Shown piece after piece: positions 28,279-37,217 of a DNA stretch of 64,000 nt; position 1 is the first letter of the stretch, and each line of letters opens with the position of its first letter. Below the pieces are notes generated by a model. It was not told the DNA's origin. It did not search any database and saw only the letters and a program-made list of their open reading frames with translations. The stretch lies in NCBI RefSeq assembly GCF_031085295.1, contig NZ_JAVFWO010000003.1, positions 558,001-622,000 on the forward strand, read 5' to 3'. A program made the translations under genes and the position numbers. This DNA is from Microbacterium psychrotolerans. Lineage in GTDB: Bacteria > Actinomycetota > Actinomycetes > Actinomycetales > Microbacteriaceae.

Positions 28279-28325
28279 TGCGCGCGCAGGACGACACGGC
28301 CTTCCGCGGGGAGGCCGGACGATGA
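28278..28325 (+). other. 15-codon micro-ORF bridging permease and kinase genes
   Basis: ATG at 28278 shares its A with the permease stop (TGATG), and its TGA overlaps the kinase ATG (ATGA at 28322-28325). It encodes MRAQDDTAFRGEAGR. It may only pass ribosomes from one gene to the next; no protein function is claimed. Confidence 0.25.
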
Positions 28326-29296
28326 AGGTCGGGCTGGACGTGGGCGGCACCAAGACCGACGCCGTTGCGGTGGACTCCGCAGGAGCGATCGCCGGGCGCA
28401 TCCGCATGGCGACCGGCTGGGGCCCGGATGCCGTGGCGCAGACGGTCGTGGACGCCGTCCGCGCCCTGGGAGCGGAGGCCGCCGTGGACCTCTCTGCCGT
28501 GCGGTCGGTCGGGGTCGGCATCCCGGGGCAGATCGAGCCGGGGACAGGTCGCGTGGTACATGCGGTGAACCTCGGCGTCGACGAGCTCGACCTCGCCACC
28601 ATGGTGGCGCCGCAGCTGAGGCTCGTCGCCCCGCAGCTGGGCGCACCGGTGCAGGTCGAGAACGACGTGAAGGCCGCCGCGCTCGGCGCCCACGCGCTGC
28701 ACACGCGCAACGGCTCGCCCGCGCCGGGCTCGATGGCCTATCTCAATCTGGGCACCGGCATCGCTGCGGGCATCGTGTCGGACGGCGTGCTGTGGCGCGG
28801 CGCGCGCGGAACGGCCGGCGAGGTCGGCCACATCTCCGTCGACCCGAACGGCCCGCTCTGCCGGTGCGGTCAGCGCGGCTGCATCGAGGCCTTCGCGGGC
28901 GGTGGCGCGATCGCCGAGCGGTGGGCGAAGCGCTCGGCGCTGCCGGTGCGCGACGTCTTCGACGCCGCCGACGGGGGCGACCCGTCGGCACGCCAGCTGC
29001 GTGCCGGGCTGGCCCGCGGCGTCGCGGCGGCGGTGAGGGTACTGGTGCTGACGGCCGACGTCGATATCGTGGTGCTCGGAGGGGGTGTGACGGCTTTGGG
29101 CGATCGACTGATGGCGGATGTCGCAGCCGAGCTGTCGGCCAGCGCCGAGGCATCCCCGTTCATGCGCTCGCTGCATCTGACCGAACGGGTCGAGCTGCTG
29201 CCGCCGGGGTCACCGGCCGCCGCTCTCGGCGCGGCTCTGGTCGGTGCGGACGGCGATGCCACACACGACGCCGAGGAGGCACTGGTCCATGGCTGA
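28322..29296 (+). CDS. ROK-family sugar kinase (probable GlcNAc kinase)
   Basis: A 324-residue ROK kinase without an HTH. The ATP site is KVGLDVGGTKTDAVAV, the phosphate-2/adenosine region is YLNLGTGIAAG, the catalytic Asp is in VQVENDVKAAALG, and the zinc motif is CRCGQRGCIEAF preceded by GEVGHISVDPNG. ROK kinases act on glucose, GlcNAc, ManNAc or fructose; its place between the importer and nagB points to GlcNAc. GGGGAGG lies upstream, and its end overlaps nagB by 8 bp. Confidence 0.9.
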   Translation: MKVGLDVGGTKTDAVAVDSAGAIAGRIRMATGWGPDAVAQTVVDAVRALGAEAAVDLSAVRSVGVGIPGQIEPGTGRVVHAVNLGVDELDLATMVAPQLRLVAPQLGAPVQVENDVKAAALGAHALHTRNGSPAPGSMAYLNLGTGIAAGIVSDGVLWRGARGTAGEVGHISVDPNGPLCRCGQRGCIEAFAGGGAIAERWAKRSALPVRDVFDAADGGDPSARQLRAGLARGVAAAVRVLVLTADVDIVVLGGGVTALGDRLMADVAAELSASAEASPFMRSLHLTERVELLPPGSPAAALGAALVGADGDATHDAEEALVHG

Positions 29297-30068
29297 GATC
29301 GTCATCGTCCGAGACAAGGCGGCGGCCGGGTCGCTCGTCGCCGACCACATCGCCGGTCTTCTGCGCGCGAACCCCGAGACCGTCCTCGGGCTTGCGACCG
29401 GGTCGACGCCCCTGCCCGTCTACGAGGCGCTGCGCACGCGGCTGGAGGGCGTCGACGTGTCGCGCGTGCGCGGGTTCGCGCTCGACGAGTACGTCGGCAT
29501 CGACCCCGCGCACCCCGAGAGCTACCGCTCGGTCATCACGCGCGAAGTCGTCGAGCCGCTCGGGCTCGACCCGTCGCGCATCCGCACGCCGGACGGCACG
29601 CCCGAGGGCATCGAGCACCACGGCGAGGAGTACGAGGCCGCCATCCGCGAGGCGGGCGGCATCGACCTGCAGATCCTCGGGATCGGCACCGACGGTCACA
29701 TCGGCTTCAACGAGCCCGGCTCGTCGTTCGCCTCGCACACGCGGGTGAAGACCCTGACCGAGCAGACGCGTCGCGACAACGCGCGCTTCTTCGCGTCGGT
29801 CGACGACGTGCCCATGCACTGCATCACGCAGGGTCTCGGCACGATCCTCCGCGCGCGGCACCTCGTCCTGCTGGCGTTCGGCGAGGGCAAGGCGGCGGCC
29901 GTCGCAGGTGCCGTCGAAGGCCCCCTGTCGGCGTCGCTGCCGGGCTCCGCGATCCAGCTGCACCCGCGTGCGACGGTGGTCGTCGACGAGGCGGCCGCTT
30001 CGCAGCTCGCCCGTGCGGACTACTACCGCTACGCGTACGACAACAAGCCCGACTGGCAGGGCATCTGA
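29289..30068 (+). CDS. nagB: Glucosamine-6-phosphate deaminase
   Basis: A 259-residue NagB. Signatures are GLATGSTPLPVYEALR (phosphate loop), GFALDEYVGI (catalytic Asp region) and IGTDGHIGFNEPGSSF. It converts glucosamine-6-phosphate to fructose-6-phosphate and ammonia. The ATG within the end of the kinase gene, preceded by GAGGAGG, gives the family N-terminus (AEIVIVRDKAAAG). It is last in the importer-kinase operon and completes GlcNAc catabolism with nagA at 34425-35561. Confidence 0.96.
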   Translation: MAEIVIVRDKAAAGSLVADHIAGLLRANPETVLGLATGSTPLPVYEALRTRLEGVDVSRVRGFALDEYVGIDPAHPESYRSVITREVVEPLGLDPSRIRTPDGTPEGIEHHGEEYEAAIREAGGIDLQILGIGTDGHIGFNEPGSSFASHTRVKTLTEQTRRDNARFFASVDDVPMHCITQGLGTILRARHLVLLAFGEGKAAAVAGAVEGPLSASLPGSAIQLHPRATVVVDEAAASQLARADYYRYAYDNKPDWQGI

Positions 30069-30073
30069 GCCCG

Positions 30074-30092
30074 GGGCCGCGGCCATCGGCCC
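30074..30092. terminator. Terminator hairpin between nagB and the FAD oxidase gene
   Basis: GGGCCG (30074-30079) and CGGCCC (30087-30092) form a 6-bp stem, followed by TT. It sits 6 bp after the nagB stop between convergent genes. Confidence 0.5.
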
Positions 30093-30133
30093 TTCACGGT
30101 GTTGCCGGAACAGGTGTGCCGGCGGGTGCGGTC

Positions 30134-31525
30134 TCAGGTGGCGAAGACCTTGCCGGGGTTGAGGATGCCCAGCGGGTCGAAGACGCGCGCGATCTGCCGC
30201 TGCAGCTCCCACTGGTCGTCGCCGAGCTCGTCGGCGAGCCAGCGGCGCTTCAGCACACCGACGCCGTGCTCGCCGGTGAGCGTGCCGCCGAGGCGCAGCG
30301 CGGCGCGGAAGAGGTCGTCGGCGGCCGCCCAGACATGCTCGGGCGCCTCGATCACGCCGAACTCGTCGGGCTCGCCGGCGAAGATGAAGTTCGGGTGCAG
30401 GTTGCCGTCGCCGGCGTGGGCGACCGTCGGAATGACGATCCCGTGCTCGCGCTCGACGCGCGCGATCTCGTCGAACATGGCCGGAAGGGCGCTGCGGGGC
30501 ACCGAGACGTCTTCGATGAGCGCCGTGCCGAGCGACTCCATGGCCGGATGCATCGACCGGCGGATCGCGAGCAGCCGCTCGCCCTCGGCACGGTCGTGCG
30601 AGAGGGCGACGTTGCCGCCGGCGATGCGCAGGACCGCGGCGATCGCGTCGGCCTCCGCCGCGGCAGCGGGTCCGTCGGTCTGGATCGTGAGCTGCGCGGC
30701 CCCGGGCGTGGGCGGGTCGAGCGACAGGAGCGCGTGCACGGCCGCCAGAGAGGCGGCATCCATCAGCTCCATGATCGCGGGCTGCGCGCCGGATGCGGTG
30801 ACGGCGGCGGACGCCTCGGCAGCCCTCCGCACGTCGGGGAAGGTGGCCGCGATCGTGCAGACCTCGCCCGGCACGAGCCGACGGAGCTTGAGCGTGGCGC
30901 CGACCACGACGCCGAGCGTCCCCTCGGAGCCGATGACCAGCGACGTCAGGTCGAGGCCGGTCACTCCCTTGACGGTGCGGTGGCCGAGCTGCAGCAGGCG
31001 CCCGTCGGCGAGCACGAGGTCGACGCCCAGAACGGCGTCGCGCACGACGCCGTATTTGGCGCACAGCAGACCGCCGGCGCCCGTGGCGATGTTGCCGCCG
31101 ACGGTCGAGATGGCCCGACTCGCGGGGTCCGGCGCCCACCAGAGCCCGTACGGCTCGAGGGCGGCGTTGAGGTCGGCGTTCAGGATGCCGGGCTCGACGA
31201 CGGCCAGCAGATCGTCGGGGCGCACTTCGAGGATGCGGTCCATCCCGCGCACCGAGAGGGCGATCTCGCCCTGTCCGGCGTTGGCGCCGCCTGCGAGGCC
31301 GGTGCCGGCGCCGCGCGTGACGACGGGGGTGCCGGTGCGCGTGGCGATGCGGAGGGTCTGCTGGACGTCCGCCACGCTGCGCGCGTGCACCACGGCGATC
31401 GGCTGACCGGATGCCGCATGTCCCGATTTGTCGGCGCGTGCGGCGGCGAGCGACTCAGGCGCGGTGTCGACGCGGTCGCCGAGTTCCGCCCTCAGCAGCG
31501 CGAGTGCGTCCGCGCCCCGGGTCAC
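30134..31525 (-). CDS. FAD-linked oxidase, GlcD/D-lactate dehydrogenase type
   Basis: A 463-residue flavoprotein. Its N-terminal PCMH-type FAD-binding domain has VVTRGAGTGLAGGA and VGGNIATGAGG, and its C-terminal FAD-oxidase domain has AHAGDGNLHPNF and GTLTGEHGVGVLKR, both characteristic of GlcD and D-lactate dehydrogenases. It oxidises a D-2-hydroxy acid (glycolate, D-lactate or similar); the exact substrate is open. The GTG start overlaps the stop of the upstream membrane-protein gene (GTGA), which excludes longer in-frame starts. Confidence 0.92.
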   Translation of the reverse strand: MTRGADALALLRAELGDRVDTAPESLAAARADKSGHAASGQPIAVVHARSVADVQQTLRIATRTGTPVVTRGAGTGLAGGANAGQGEIALSVRGMDRILEVRPDDLLAVVEPGILNADLNAALEPYGLWWAPDPASRAISTVGGNIATGAGGLLCAKYGVVRDAVLGVDLVLADGRLLQLGHRTVKGVTGLDLTSLVIGSEGTLGVVVGATLKLRRLVPGEVCTIAATFPDVRRAAEASAAVTASGAQPAIMELMDAASLAAVHALLSLDPPTPGAAQLTIQTDGPAAAAEADAIAAVLRIAGGNVALSHDRAEGERLLAIRRSMHPAMESLGTALIEDVSVPRSALPAMFDEIARVEREHGIVIPTVAHAGDGNLHPNFIFAGEPDEFGVIEAPEHVWAAADDLFRAALRLGGTLTGEHGVGVLKRRWLADELGDDQWELQRQIARVFDPLGILNPGKVFAT

Positions 31526-31914
31526 GACAGACGCCGGCGGCCGGCGATGACCCCCGCGGTGACCGCGACGACGCCGAAGGCGAGCCCGATCCACGCATTG
31601 CCCATCGACCACCACGCGATCGTCGCCGAGGCGTACACGAGGAGCTCCACGATCGCGCGGACGAACGGGTGCACCGCGAACACGGCCCGCGGCGACACGA
31701 ACAGAGCCCACAGGAGGATCGCCACGGCGGGTGCAGCGATGCCCGCGACGATGTTCCACGGGAACGGCCACATCGTGAAGCCCCACAGCGCGAGCGTGCC
31801 GAAGGCGAAGATCTCGCACACGAACGCGACCAGGTCGATCGCCGAGAGCGGCGCGCGGGTTCCCGGCGCCGGTTCGGCGGGCGGTGCGGGCGTGACGTTC
31901 GGCGTGTCGGACAT
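31522..31914 (-). CDS. DUF2568 (YrdB-like) four-helix membrane protein
   Basis: A 130-residue protein with a Pro-rich N-terminal tail and four predicted membrane helices, matching the DUF2568/YrdB family of unknown function. It overlaps the FAD-oxidase start (GTGA), so the two are co-translated. GGAGG lies very close to the ATG, and TAGACT (31928-31923 on the minus strand) is a possible -10 with a minimal leader. Confidence 0.85.
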   Translation of the reverse strand: MSDTPNVTPAPPAEPAPGTRAPLSAIDLVAFVCEIFAFGTLALWGFTMWPFPWNIVAGIAAPAVAILLWALFVSPRAVFAVHPFVRAIVELLVYASATIAWWSMGNAWIGLAFGVVAVTAGVIAGRRRLS

Positions 31915-31999
31915 GACCTCCAGTCTACGGCCGGGGCTCGGGCGCAGCCGCCTGGGCTGTGGGCTGCGCCGCGGTGCTCGGCCCGCGAAGACGGCGGGG

Positions 32000-34006
32000 C
32001 TACGGCGCGACCGACGTCGCCGTCGTGCTCGCGGCGGACTCGGCGGGCGTCGGCAGAATCGGCGTCGCCGCTGCGGTTCCGGCGGCGGGCGCCGCGGGTG
32101 CGGCAGCCGCTGGAACCGAGCTCGCCGGCGTCGAGGGTGCCGACGACTGGGCTGCGGCACGCCCACCGTGACCGGATCGCGGCGCGGTCGATCCGGACGT
32201 TCCCGCGAGCACCTCGGTGTCGGCGGACGTCCCGGAGGGGGCCGCGTCGTGCGCGGAGGCCATGACGTAGGCGTTCGCCTTGCCGTTCAGAGACCTCGAG
32301 GAGTTCGGCCTGCCGTTCTCTGCGCCGTTCCCCTCACCGGTGTTTCCGCCGTTGCCGTTGCCGGTGCCGTTCGTGGGGGTGCCGTTCCCCGTCGTGCCGC
32401 CGTTCCCGGTGGTGCCGCCGTTGCCGTTGCCGGTGCCGTTCTCACCCGGGGCTCCGTTGCCGGCGCCGTTCTCGGCACTGCCGTTGCCGGTGCCTCCGTT
32501 GCCATTGCCGGTGTTGCCGTTCCCGGTGCCGGCGTTGCCGTTGCCTGCGCCACTGGTGCCCTCGTGAGGGGGCGTCCCGGTGCCCGTGCTGTCGCCGCTG
32601 TCCGAGGCGCCGCCGTTGAGGGGAGATGTTCCGCTGCCGGCCTGCCCTTCCTCCGCCGTGCCGACCTCCGCGATCACAGGGAGGTCCGACGGATCCGGGC
32701 CGGGCGCCGGCAGCTGCAGGATGCCGTCCTTGGCCTCCGCCTCATCCTCGGTCTCCTCCGCGGGGGTGAGGACGGTCGAGTCGACGACGCTCGTCGGTGC
32801 GGGTGCGGGCGCAGCCGGCGGAAGCCCGACGGCTGCCGCCACGACGCCGCCGACGACGACGAGGCTTGCCGCGGCGAGCCCGGATGCGGCCCCGATGCCG
32901 ACGGCGACGGATCCGCCGGCGGCGCCCACCGCCACGGCGGTTGACGTTCCGACCGCGGTGGCCGCACCGGCGGCGCCGGCGCCCGAGCTGACCGCGGCGG
33001 CGCCGGCGCCCAGCCCGCTGCCGGCGGTCGCCGATCCTCCGGCGGCACTGACCGCCGCGCCGGTGGTGGTCGCGGCGGCGCTCGTCGATCCTGCCGCCCC
33101 GGTGGATCCGGCGGCCGCACCGGTCACGCCGACCGGGCCGGCGGACACGCCGCCCTGGACGACGCTGGACGGCATCGAGGCCAGTGCGACCAGCGATGCG
33201 CCGCCGCCCTGCATCGTCGCGAGGTAGCCGGTGGTGCCGACCGCGCCCAGGGCGAGCGGGAGGAGCACCAGTGCCAGCCGGCTCGAGACCTCCTTGGCCT
33301 CGCTGGCGACGATCGAGCACCGCACGCAGCCCGCGAGGTGCCGTTCGACCTTCATGTGGTCACGGCGACCGAGATTGCGGCGGGCGTAGGCGCCGAGGCG
33401 CTCGATCGTCCATTGGCAGTCCGACCCGTCGGCCACGGAGCGCAGGTGGGCTTGGATCCACGCCTCGCGGAGCCCTTCGCGCGCACGGAAGGTCAACTGG
33501 GCGACCGCGGTCGCCTTCATGCCGAGGAGCGGCGCGATCTCGGCGGGCTTCATCCGCTCGATCTCGGAGTACCAGAGCACTTCCTGCCAACGAGTGGGCA
33601 GACTGCGGAACGCCTGGTGCGTGAGGCTGCGGTCGAGTGCCGCCTCGCTCTCGTGCTCGGCGGCCGAGGCGTCTTCGACGCCGTCGAGTTCTTCGTACGG
33701 CGTCTCGCGCCGTGCGCGACCCCACGCTGCCGCGGTGTTGCGGATGCTGGTGAAGAGGTAGGCGCGGAAGGATCCCGTGGGCCCCCCGCCGTTCACGATG
33801 GAGTGGTAGATGCGCGTGTAGGCCTCTTGCACGAGATCGTCGGCATCGAGGCTGGACGTCATATTGCGGGCGACCGTGACCCCGGCACGATAGTGGCGCC
33901 GCCACAGCTCGGCGAATGCCGAGGCGTCGCCCGAGCGCGTCCGCGACACCAGGTCGGTGTCTGCGACGACGTCGGGTTGGTGCTCGCGCACTTCATCGTG
34001 ATCCAT
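32000..34006 (-). CDS. ECF sigma factor fused to zinc-finger, membrane segments and Gly/Asn-repeat tail
   Basis: 668 residues. Residues ~20-95 are sigma region 2 (DADDLVQEAYTRIYHSI) and ~125-180 region 4 (QEVLWYSEIERMKPAEIAPLLGMKATAVAQL). Next comes an anti-sigma-like zinc motif, H-x3-C-x2-C at H223, C227 and C230 (ERHLAGCVRCS), a membrane helix (~244-262), an Ala/Gly/Thr-rich stretch, a second hydrophobic segment (~374-396), and a long exported-looking tail with about 80 residues of GNG-type repeats (~486-566). This joins a sigma factor and its anti-sigma-like sensor in one chain, as in ECF groups with C-terminal extensions. Start 34006 follows GGGGG; an earlier ATG at 34087 is possible. Confidence 0.85.
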   Translation of the reverse strand: MDHDEVREHQPDVVADTDLVSRTRSGDASAFAELWRRHYRAGVTVARNMTSSLDADDLVQEAYTRIYHSIVNGGGPTGSFRAYLFTSIRNTAAAWGRARRETPYEELDGVEDASAAEHESEAALDRSLTHQAFRSLPTRWQEVLWYSEIERMKPAEIAPLLGMKATAVAQLTFRAREGLREAWIQAHLRSVADGSDCQWTIERLGAYARRNLGRRDHMKVERHLAGCVRCSIVASEAKEVSSRLALVLLPLALGAVGTTGYLATMQGGGASLVALASMPSSVVQGGVSAGPVGVTGAAAGSTGAAGSTSAAATTTGAAVSAAGGSATAGSGLGAGAAAVSSGAGAAGAATAVGTSTAVAVGAAGGSVAVGIGAASGLAAASLVVVGGVVAAAVGLPPAAPAPAPTSVVDSTVLTPAEETEDEAEAKDGILQLPAPGPDPSDLPVIAEVGTAEEGQAGSGTSPLNGGASDSGDSTGTGTPPHEGTSGAGNGNAGTGNGNTGNGNGGTGNGSAENGAGNGAPGENGTGNGNGGTTGNGGTTGNGTPTNGTGNGNGGNTGEGNGAENGRPNSSRSLNGKANAYVMASAHDAAPSGTSADTEVLAGTSGSTAPRSGHGGRAAAQSSAPSTPASSVPAAAAPAAPAAGTAAATPILPTPAESAASTTATSVAP
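32290..32560. repeat. Low-complexity repeat DNA encoding Gly/Asn repeats
   Basis: Imperfect short repeats of the type GCCGTTGCCGGTGCCGTT run through this stretch on the plus strand and encode GNG/TGN units on the minus strand in the sigma-factor tail. Such DNA is prone to slippage, so tail length probably varies between strains. Confidence 0.6.
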
Positions 34007-34424
34007 AGTGCCCCCAGTCCCGTGGGCGCACGGCGATCTTCGTGCATCCCGGGTTCGCGACGCCATCAGCGGCGCAACTCGCTCCATTGTCGTCGCCGTG
34101 AGGCGATTTGACCAGTGGTCGGCCGTGGTCGGCCGGCGCGGTGACGTCTGCTCTTCACGCGCGAGAACGGCGGCGCCGAGAAATTCTCAGGAAGTCGCGT
34201 AATAGATCGCCCGCCGCGCGGTCTCTTTCGTCAGAGTGGCTGGCCGCCCTTGTGTGGGGCATGACGGCGGCCGCCCCCCGCGGCGTAGTCGCGGACATGG
34301 CGGGGCTCGAAGGGATCTCGGGGGAGGGCCCTTCGGCCCCGCCTGCATTCGTCTGCACGGCGGTCGCTGGTGATGGGGCGGCGACGGCCGGCGATCACCC
34401 GCGGACGCCTCTCAGGCGCGGGCG
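34007..34424. other. Intergenic region upstream of the sigma gene, downstream of nagA
   Basis: 418 bp between the sigma-gene start and the nagA stop, both on the minus strand. It holds the 10-bp tandem repeat TGGTCGGCCG (34115-34134) and a small hairpin near the nagA side. I see no convincing gene. No promoter for the sigma gene could be assigned with confidence. Confidence 0.4.
34326..34339 (-). terminator. Weak hairpin downstream of nagA
   Basis: GGGCC-CTTC-GGCCC, a 5-bp stem with a stable-type tetraloop, ~86 bp after the nagA stop. It could end the GH20-nagA transcript. Confidence 0.3.
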
Positions 34425-35561
34425 TCAGGCGGCGCTGCCCGCGACCCACACCCGGCGCACCGTGAGGCCCTCGTCGAGCAGCACCGCGTCGGCCAGTGCG
34501 CCGATGTCGAGGGTTCCGAGGTCGGGGCGGCCGATCGCGCGCGCCGGCTGGGCGGCGAGCGCGTGCACGACGACATCGAGGGGAACGCCCGCGCCCGCGA
34601 CGTGGCGCAGGGCGGCATCCTGGGTGAGGGTCGAGCCGGCGATCGCGCCGCCCTCCTCCAGCCGGGCCACTCCGTCGGTGACGCGCACGGCCAGACCGCC
34701 GAGCTCGTACCGGCCGTCCTGCGAGCCGGCGGCCGCCATGGCGTCGGTGATGAGGGCGATCCTGTCGCCGGCTACCGTGAAGAGCGTCGCGATCAGTTCG
34801 AGGTCCACGTGCACGCCGTCCGCGATGACCTCGAGCGTGACCCGTTCGTCGCGGAGCGCGGAGACCACCGGCCCCGGCGCGCGGTGGTGGATGCCGGGCA
34901 TCGCGTTGAACGCGTGCGTCAGCAGCGTCGCGCCGGCGTCGAAGGCGCGGCGCGTCGTGGCGGCATCCGCGTCGGTGTGGCCGACGGCGACGGCTACGCC
35001 GGCGTCGACGAAGCGCCGGATCGCGTCGAACGCACCCGGCCGTTCGGGGGCCAGCGTCACCTGCCGGATGGTCCCGCGGCCCGCCTCGATGAGGCGATCG
35101 ACGGATGCCGCATCCGGCGCACGCAGCAGGGCCTCCGTGTGCGCGCCCTTGTGGCCGGGGTCGAGGAAAGGACCCTCGAGGTGGGAGCCGAGGATCGTGG
35201 GATCGGCGTCGCAGAGGTCGGCCACCATCGCCACGCGCGCCGCGAGCTCGGCGATCGGCGCGGTGATGAGCGACAGGACGGCGCGCGTCGTCCCATGCGC
35301 TCGGTGGATGGCGCGGGCCGCGGCGATGGCGTCCAGGCCGTCGTCGAAGCCGGCGCCGCCACCGCCGTGGCCGTGGATGTCGACGAAGCCCGGAACGAGG
35401 CATCCGCCCCCGCCGTCAACCGTCTCGTCGGCGCGGGGGAGTTCGCCGCCGGCGCCCGCCGCGACGACCCGTTCGCCGTCGAACAGCGCCCAGGCGTCGT
35501 CGCGACCGCAGTCGACCGCGGCGGAGCCCAGCAGGCGTACGGAGTGGACGAGGGTGCTCAT
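34425..35561 (-). CDS. nagA: N-acetylglucosamine-6-phosphate deacetylase
   Basis: A 378-residue amidohydrolase. Metal and catalytic motifs are in order: PGFVDIHGHGGGG, LGSHLEGPFLDPGHKGAH, VAVGHTDADA, LTHAFNAMPGIHHRAPG and ALITDAMAAAG (catalytic Asp). It makes glucosamine-6-phosphate, the substrate of NagB encoded 4 kb away. It follows the GH20 gene with a 42-bp gap, so the two form an operon. GGGAGG precedes the ATG. Confidence 0.95.
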   Translation of the reverse strand: MSTLVHSVRLLGSAAVDCGRDDAWALFDGERVVAAGAGGELPRADETVDGGGGCLVPGFVDIHGHGGGGAGFDDGLDAIAAARAIHRAHGTTRAVLSLITAPIAELAARVAMVADLCDADPTILGSHLEGPFLDPGHKGAHTEALLRAPDAASVDRLIEAGRGTIRQVTLAPERPGAFDAIRRFVDAGVAVAVGHTDADAATTRRAFDAGATLLTHAFNAMPGIHHRAPGPVVSALRDERVTLEVIADGVHVDLELIATLFTVAGDRIALITDAMAAAGSQDGRYELGGLAVRVTDGVARLEEGGAIAGSTLTQDAALRHVAGAGVPLDVVVHALAAQPARAIGRPDLGTLDIGALADAVLLDEGLTVRRVWVAGSAA

Positions 35562-35603
35562 GCGGTCCTCCCGGTCAATGGGCGGCGTTCGTGCGGATGC
35601 GGG

Positions 35604-37217
35604 TCATTCGGTGGCCCAGGGGATCTCCTCGGACGGGTGGAAGCCGATGCCCATGCTCGTCCACAGCGGCCCGAGCGTGCCGACGCGCTCGCGGAAGGAT
35701 GCCCAGGTGCGCAGCTCGCTCGTCCCCGTCGCCGGCGACCAGGCGGCTTCGGCCGCCGCGGCCGCTCGCGGGAAGGCCATGGTGTCGATGTCGGCGGCGG
35801 TGCGGATCGTCTCTGTCCACAGCGGCGCCTCGATGCCGAGGATGCCGGAGTCGTCGATCCCGGGGATCACGTCCGAGGGCTCCCACGAGTACGCGCGTTC
35901 GACGCTCGTCGGACCGTTCGCCCACGTGAGGCCGAGCTCGGGACCGGTGGGGTACTTCATGTCGAGGTAGACGGCGTCGGCGGGGGACAGGATGAGCTGC
36001 GCGCCGTTGTCGGCGAAGGCACGCGCTTTCTCGGCCATGCCCTCCTGCGGTGTGCGGTAGCCCCAGTACTGGCCGACGGTGGTGTCGGCGATGTCCGCTG
36101 CGGCGCCGGCCTCGTGCCACGCGACCGGCGTCTTGCCCAGGTCGGCGATGATGGCGCTCGCGCGCGCGACGAAGGCCGCGAAGTCCTCGTCGCTGGTCGA
36201 GAGCGACTCGTCGCCGCCGAAGTGGAGGTAGGGTCCCGGCGTCATCGCGGCGAGTTCGCCGAAGACGTCGGCGACGAAGTCGTAGGTCGCCTCCTCGTGC
36301 ACCTTCACCGAGGAGAAGCCGACGGCCATGCCCTCGTACGGCACGCCGGCACGGGGCTCCTCGCCGCCGTAGTCCCGGATGATGTCGCGCATGTGCTCGC
36401 TGATCGTCGGGTCCTCGGCGAGTTCCGGGTAGGCCAGGCCGACGGCGTGCGTGTGCCCCGGCATGTCGACCTCGGGCACCACGATCATGTGCCGGGATGC
36501 CGCATACTCGACGATCTCGCGGTAGTCGTCCTTCGAGTAGAACCCGCCGGTGTCTCCGCCGACAGCGGTGGCCGAGGCGCGCGCGGTCAGCTCAGGACGC
36601 GAGTCGAGGTGGATGCGCCAGCCCTGGTCGTCGGTGAGGTGGAGGTGCAGTGCGTTCAGCTTCAGCGAGGCCGCGCGGTCGAGGTACCCCTTGACGGTCT
36701 CGACCGGGTGGAAGTGGCGTGCGACGTCGAGCATGACGCCGCGGTACGCGAAGCGCGGCGCGTCCTCGATCGTGACGGCGGGCACGATCCACTCGCCGCC
36801 GTCGCGGGCGATCAGCTGGCCGAGCGTCTGCACGCCGTAGAACAGTCCCGCCGCGTCGGCCCCGGTGACGACCACGGATCCCTCGTCGACAGCGATGCGG
36901 TACGACTCGGCGCCCGAGCCCGCCGAGCGGTCGATCCGCAGCTCGATGTCGGCGCCGTCGTCGGCGGAGGCCGGCGCCAGTCCGGCGCGGGCCTGGACGA
37001 TCTCGGCGAGGGTGGCGGCGGCATCCGATTCACCCGCCACCGTCGTGGCGGACGACAGCCGGAACGGCGCACCGGACCCCGCCTCGATCGAGGCGGGCGC
37101 GGGGACGACGGCGGGAAGCGACACGGTGTCTCCATTCTGGGCGACCGGCGTGCAGCCGGCCAGCAGCGCGACGACGAGGGCCGCTGCCATGGCAGCCCGT
37201 CCACGTCGACGATTCAT
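35604..37217 (-). CDS. GH20 beta-N-acetylhexosaminidase, lipoprotein
   Basis: 537 residues. A signal peptide with lipobox (VVALLAGC-TPV) anchors it outside the membrane. An N-terminal GH20b-like domain precedes the catalytic barrel, which has YLHFGGDESL (Asp-Glu catalytic pair), NALHLHLTDDQGWRI and MIVVPEVDMPGHTHA. It trims GlcNAc from chitooligosaccharides outside the cell, and the products can enter through the importer at 24973-28278. The ATG appears nearly leaderless. A sequence related to the ROK-gene operator overlaps its start region, so co-regulation is likely. Confidence 0.95.
   Translation of the reverse strand: MNRRRGRAAMAAALVVALLAGCTPVAQNGDTVSLPAVVPAPASIEAGSGAPFRLSSATTVAGESDAAATLAEIVQARAGLAPASADDGADIELRIDRSAGSGAESYRIAVDEGSVVVTGADAAGLFYGVQTLGQLIARDGGEWIVPAVTIEDAPRFAYRGVMLDVARHFHPVETVKGYLDRAASLKLNALHLHLTDDQGWRIHLDSRPELTARASATAVGGDTGGFYSKDDYREIVEYAASRHMIVVPEVDMPGHTHAVGLAYPELAEDPTISEHMRDIIRDYGGEEPRAGVPYEGMAVGFSSVKVHEEATYDFVADVFGELAAMTPGPYLHFGGDESLSTSDEDFAAFVARASAIIADLGKTPVAWHEAGAAADIADTTVGQYWGYRTPQEGMAEKARAFADNGAQLILSPADAVYLDMKYPTGPELGLTWANGPTSVERAYSWEPSDVIPGIDDSGILGIEAPLWTETIRTAADIDTMAFPRAAAAAEAAWSPATGTSELRTWASFRERVGTLGPLWTSMGIGFHPSEEIPWATE

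Noticed and set aside
32280..33227. Pro/Leu/Val-rich plus-strand ORFs resembling repeat proteins
   Set aside because: They are reverse readings of the Gly/Asn-repeat tail of the sigma factor.
34155..34358. 67-residue minus-strand ORF in the gap after nagA
   Set aside because: No Shine-Dalgarno sequence, no recognisable motif, and poor conservation-like features; more likely non-coding.
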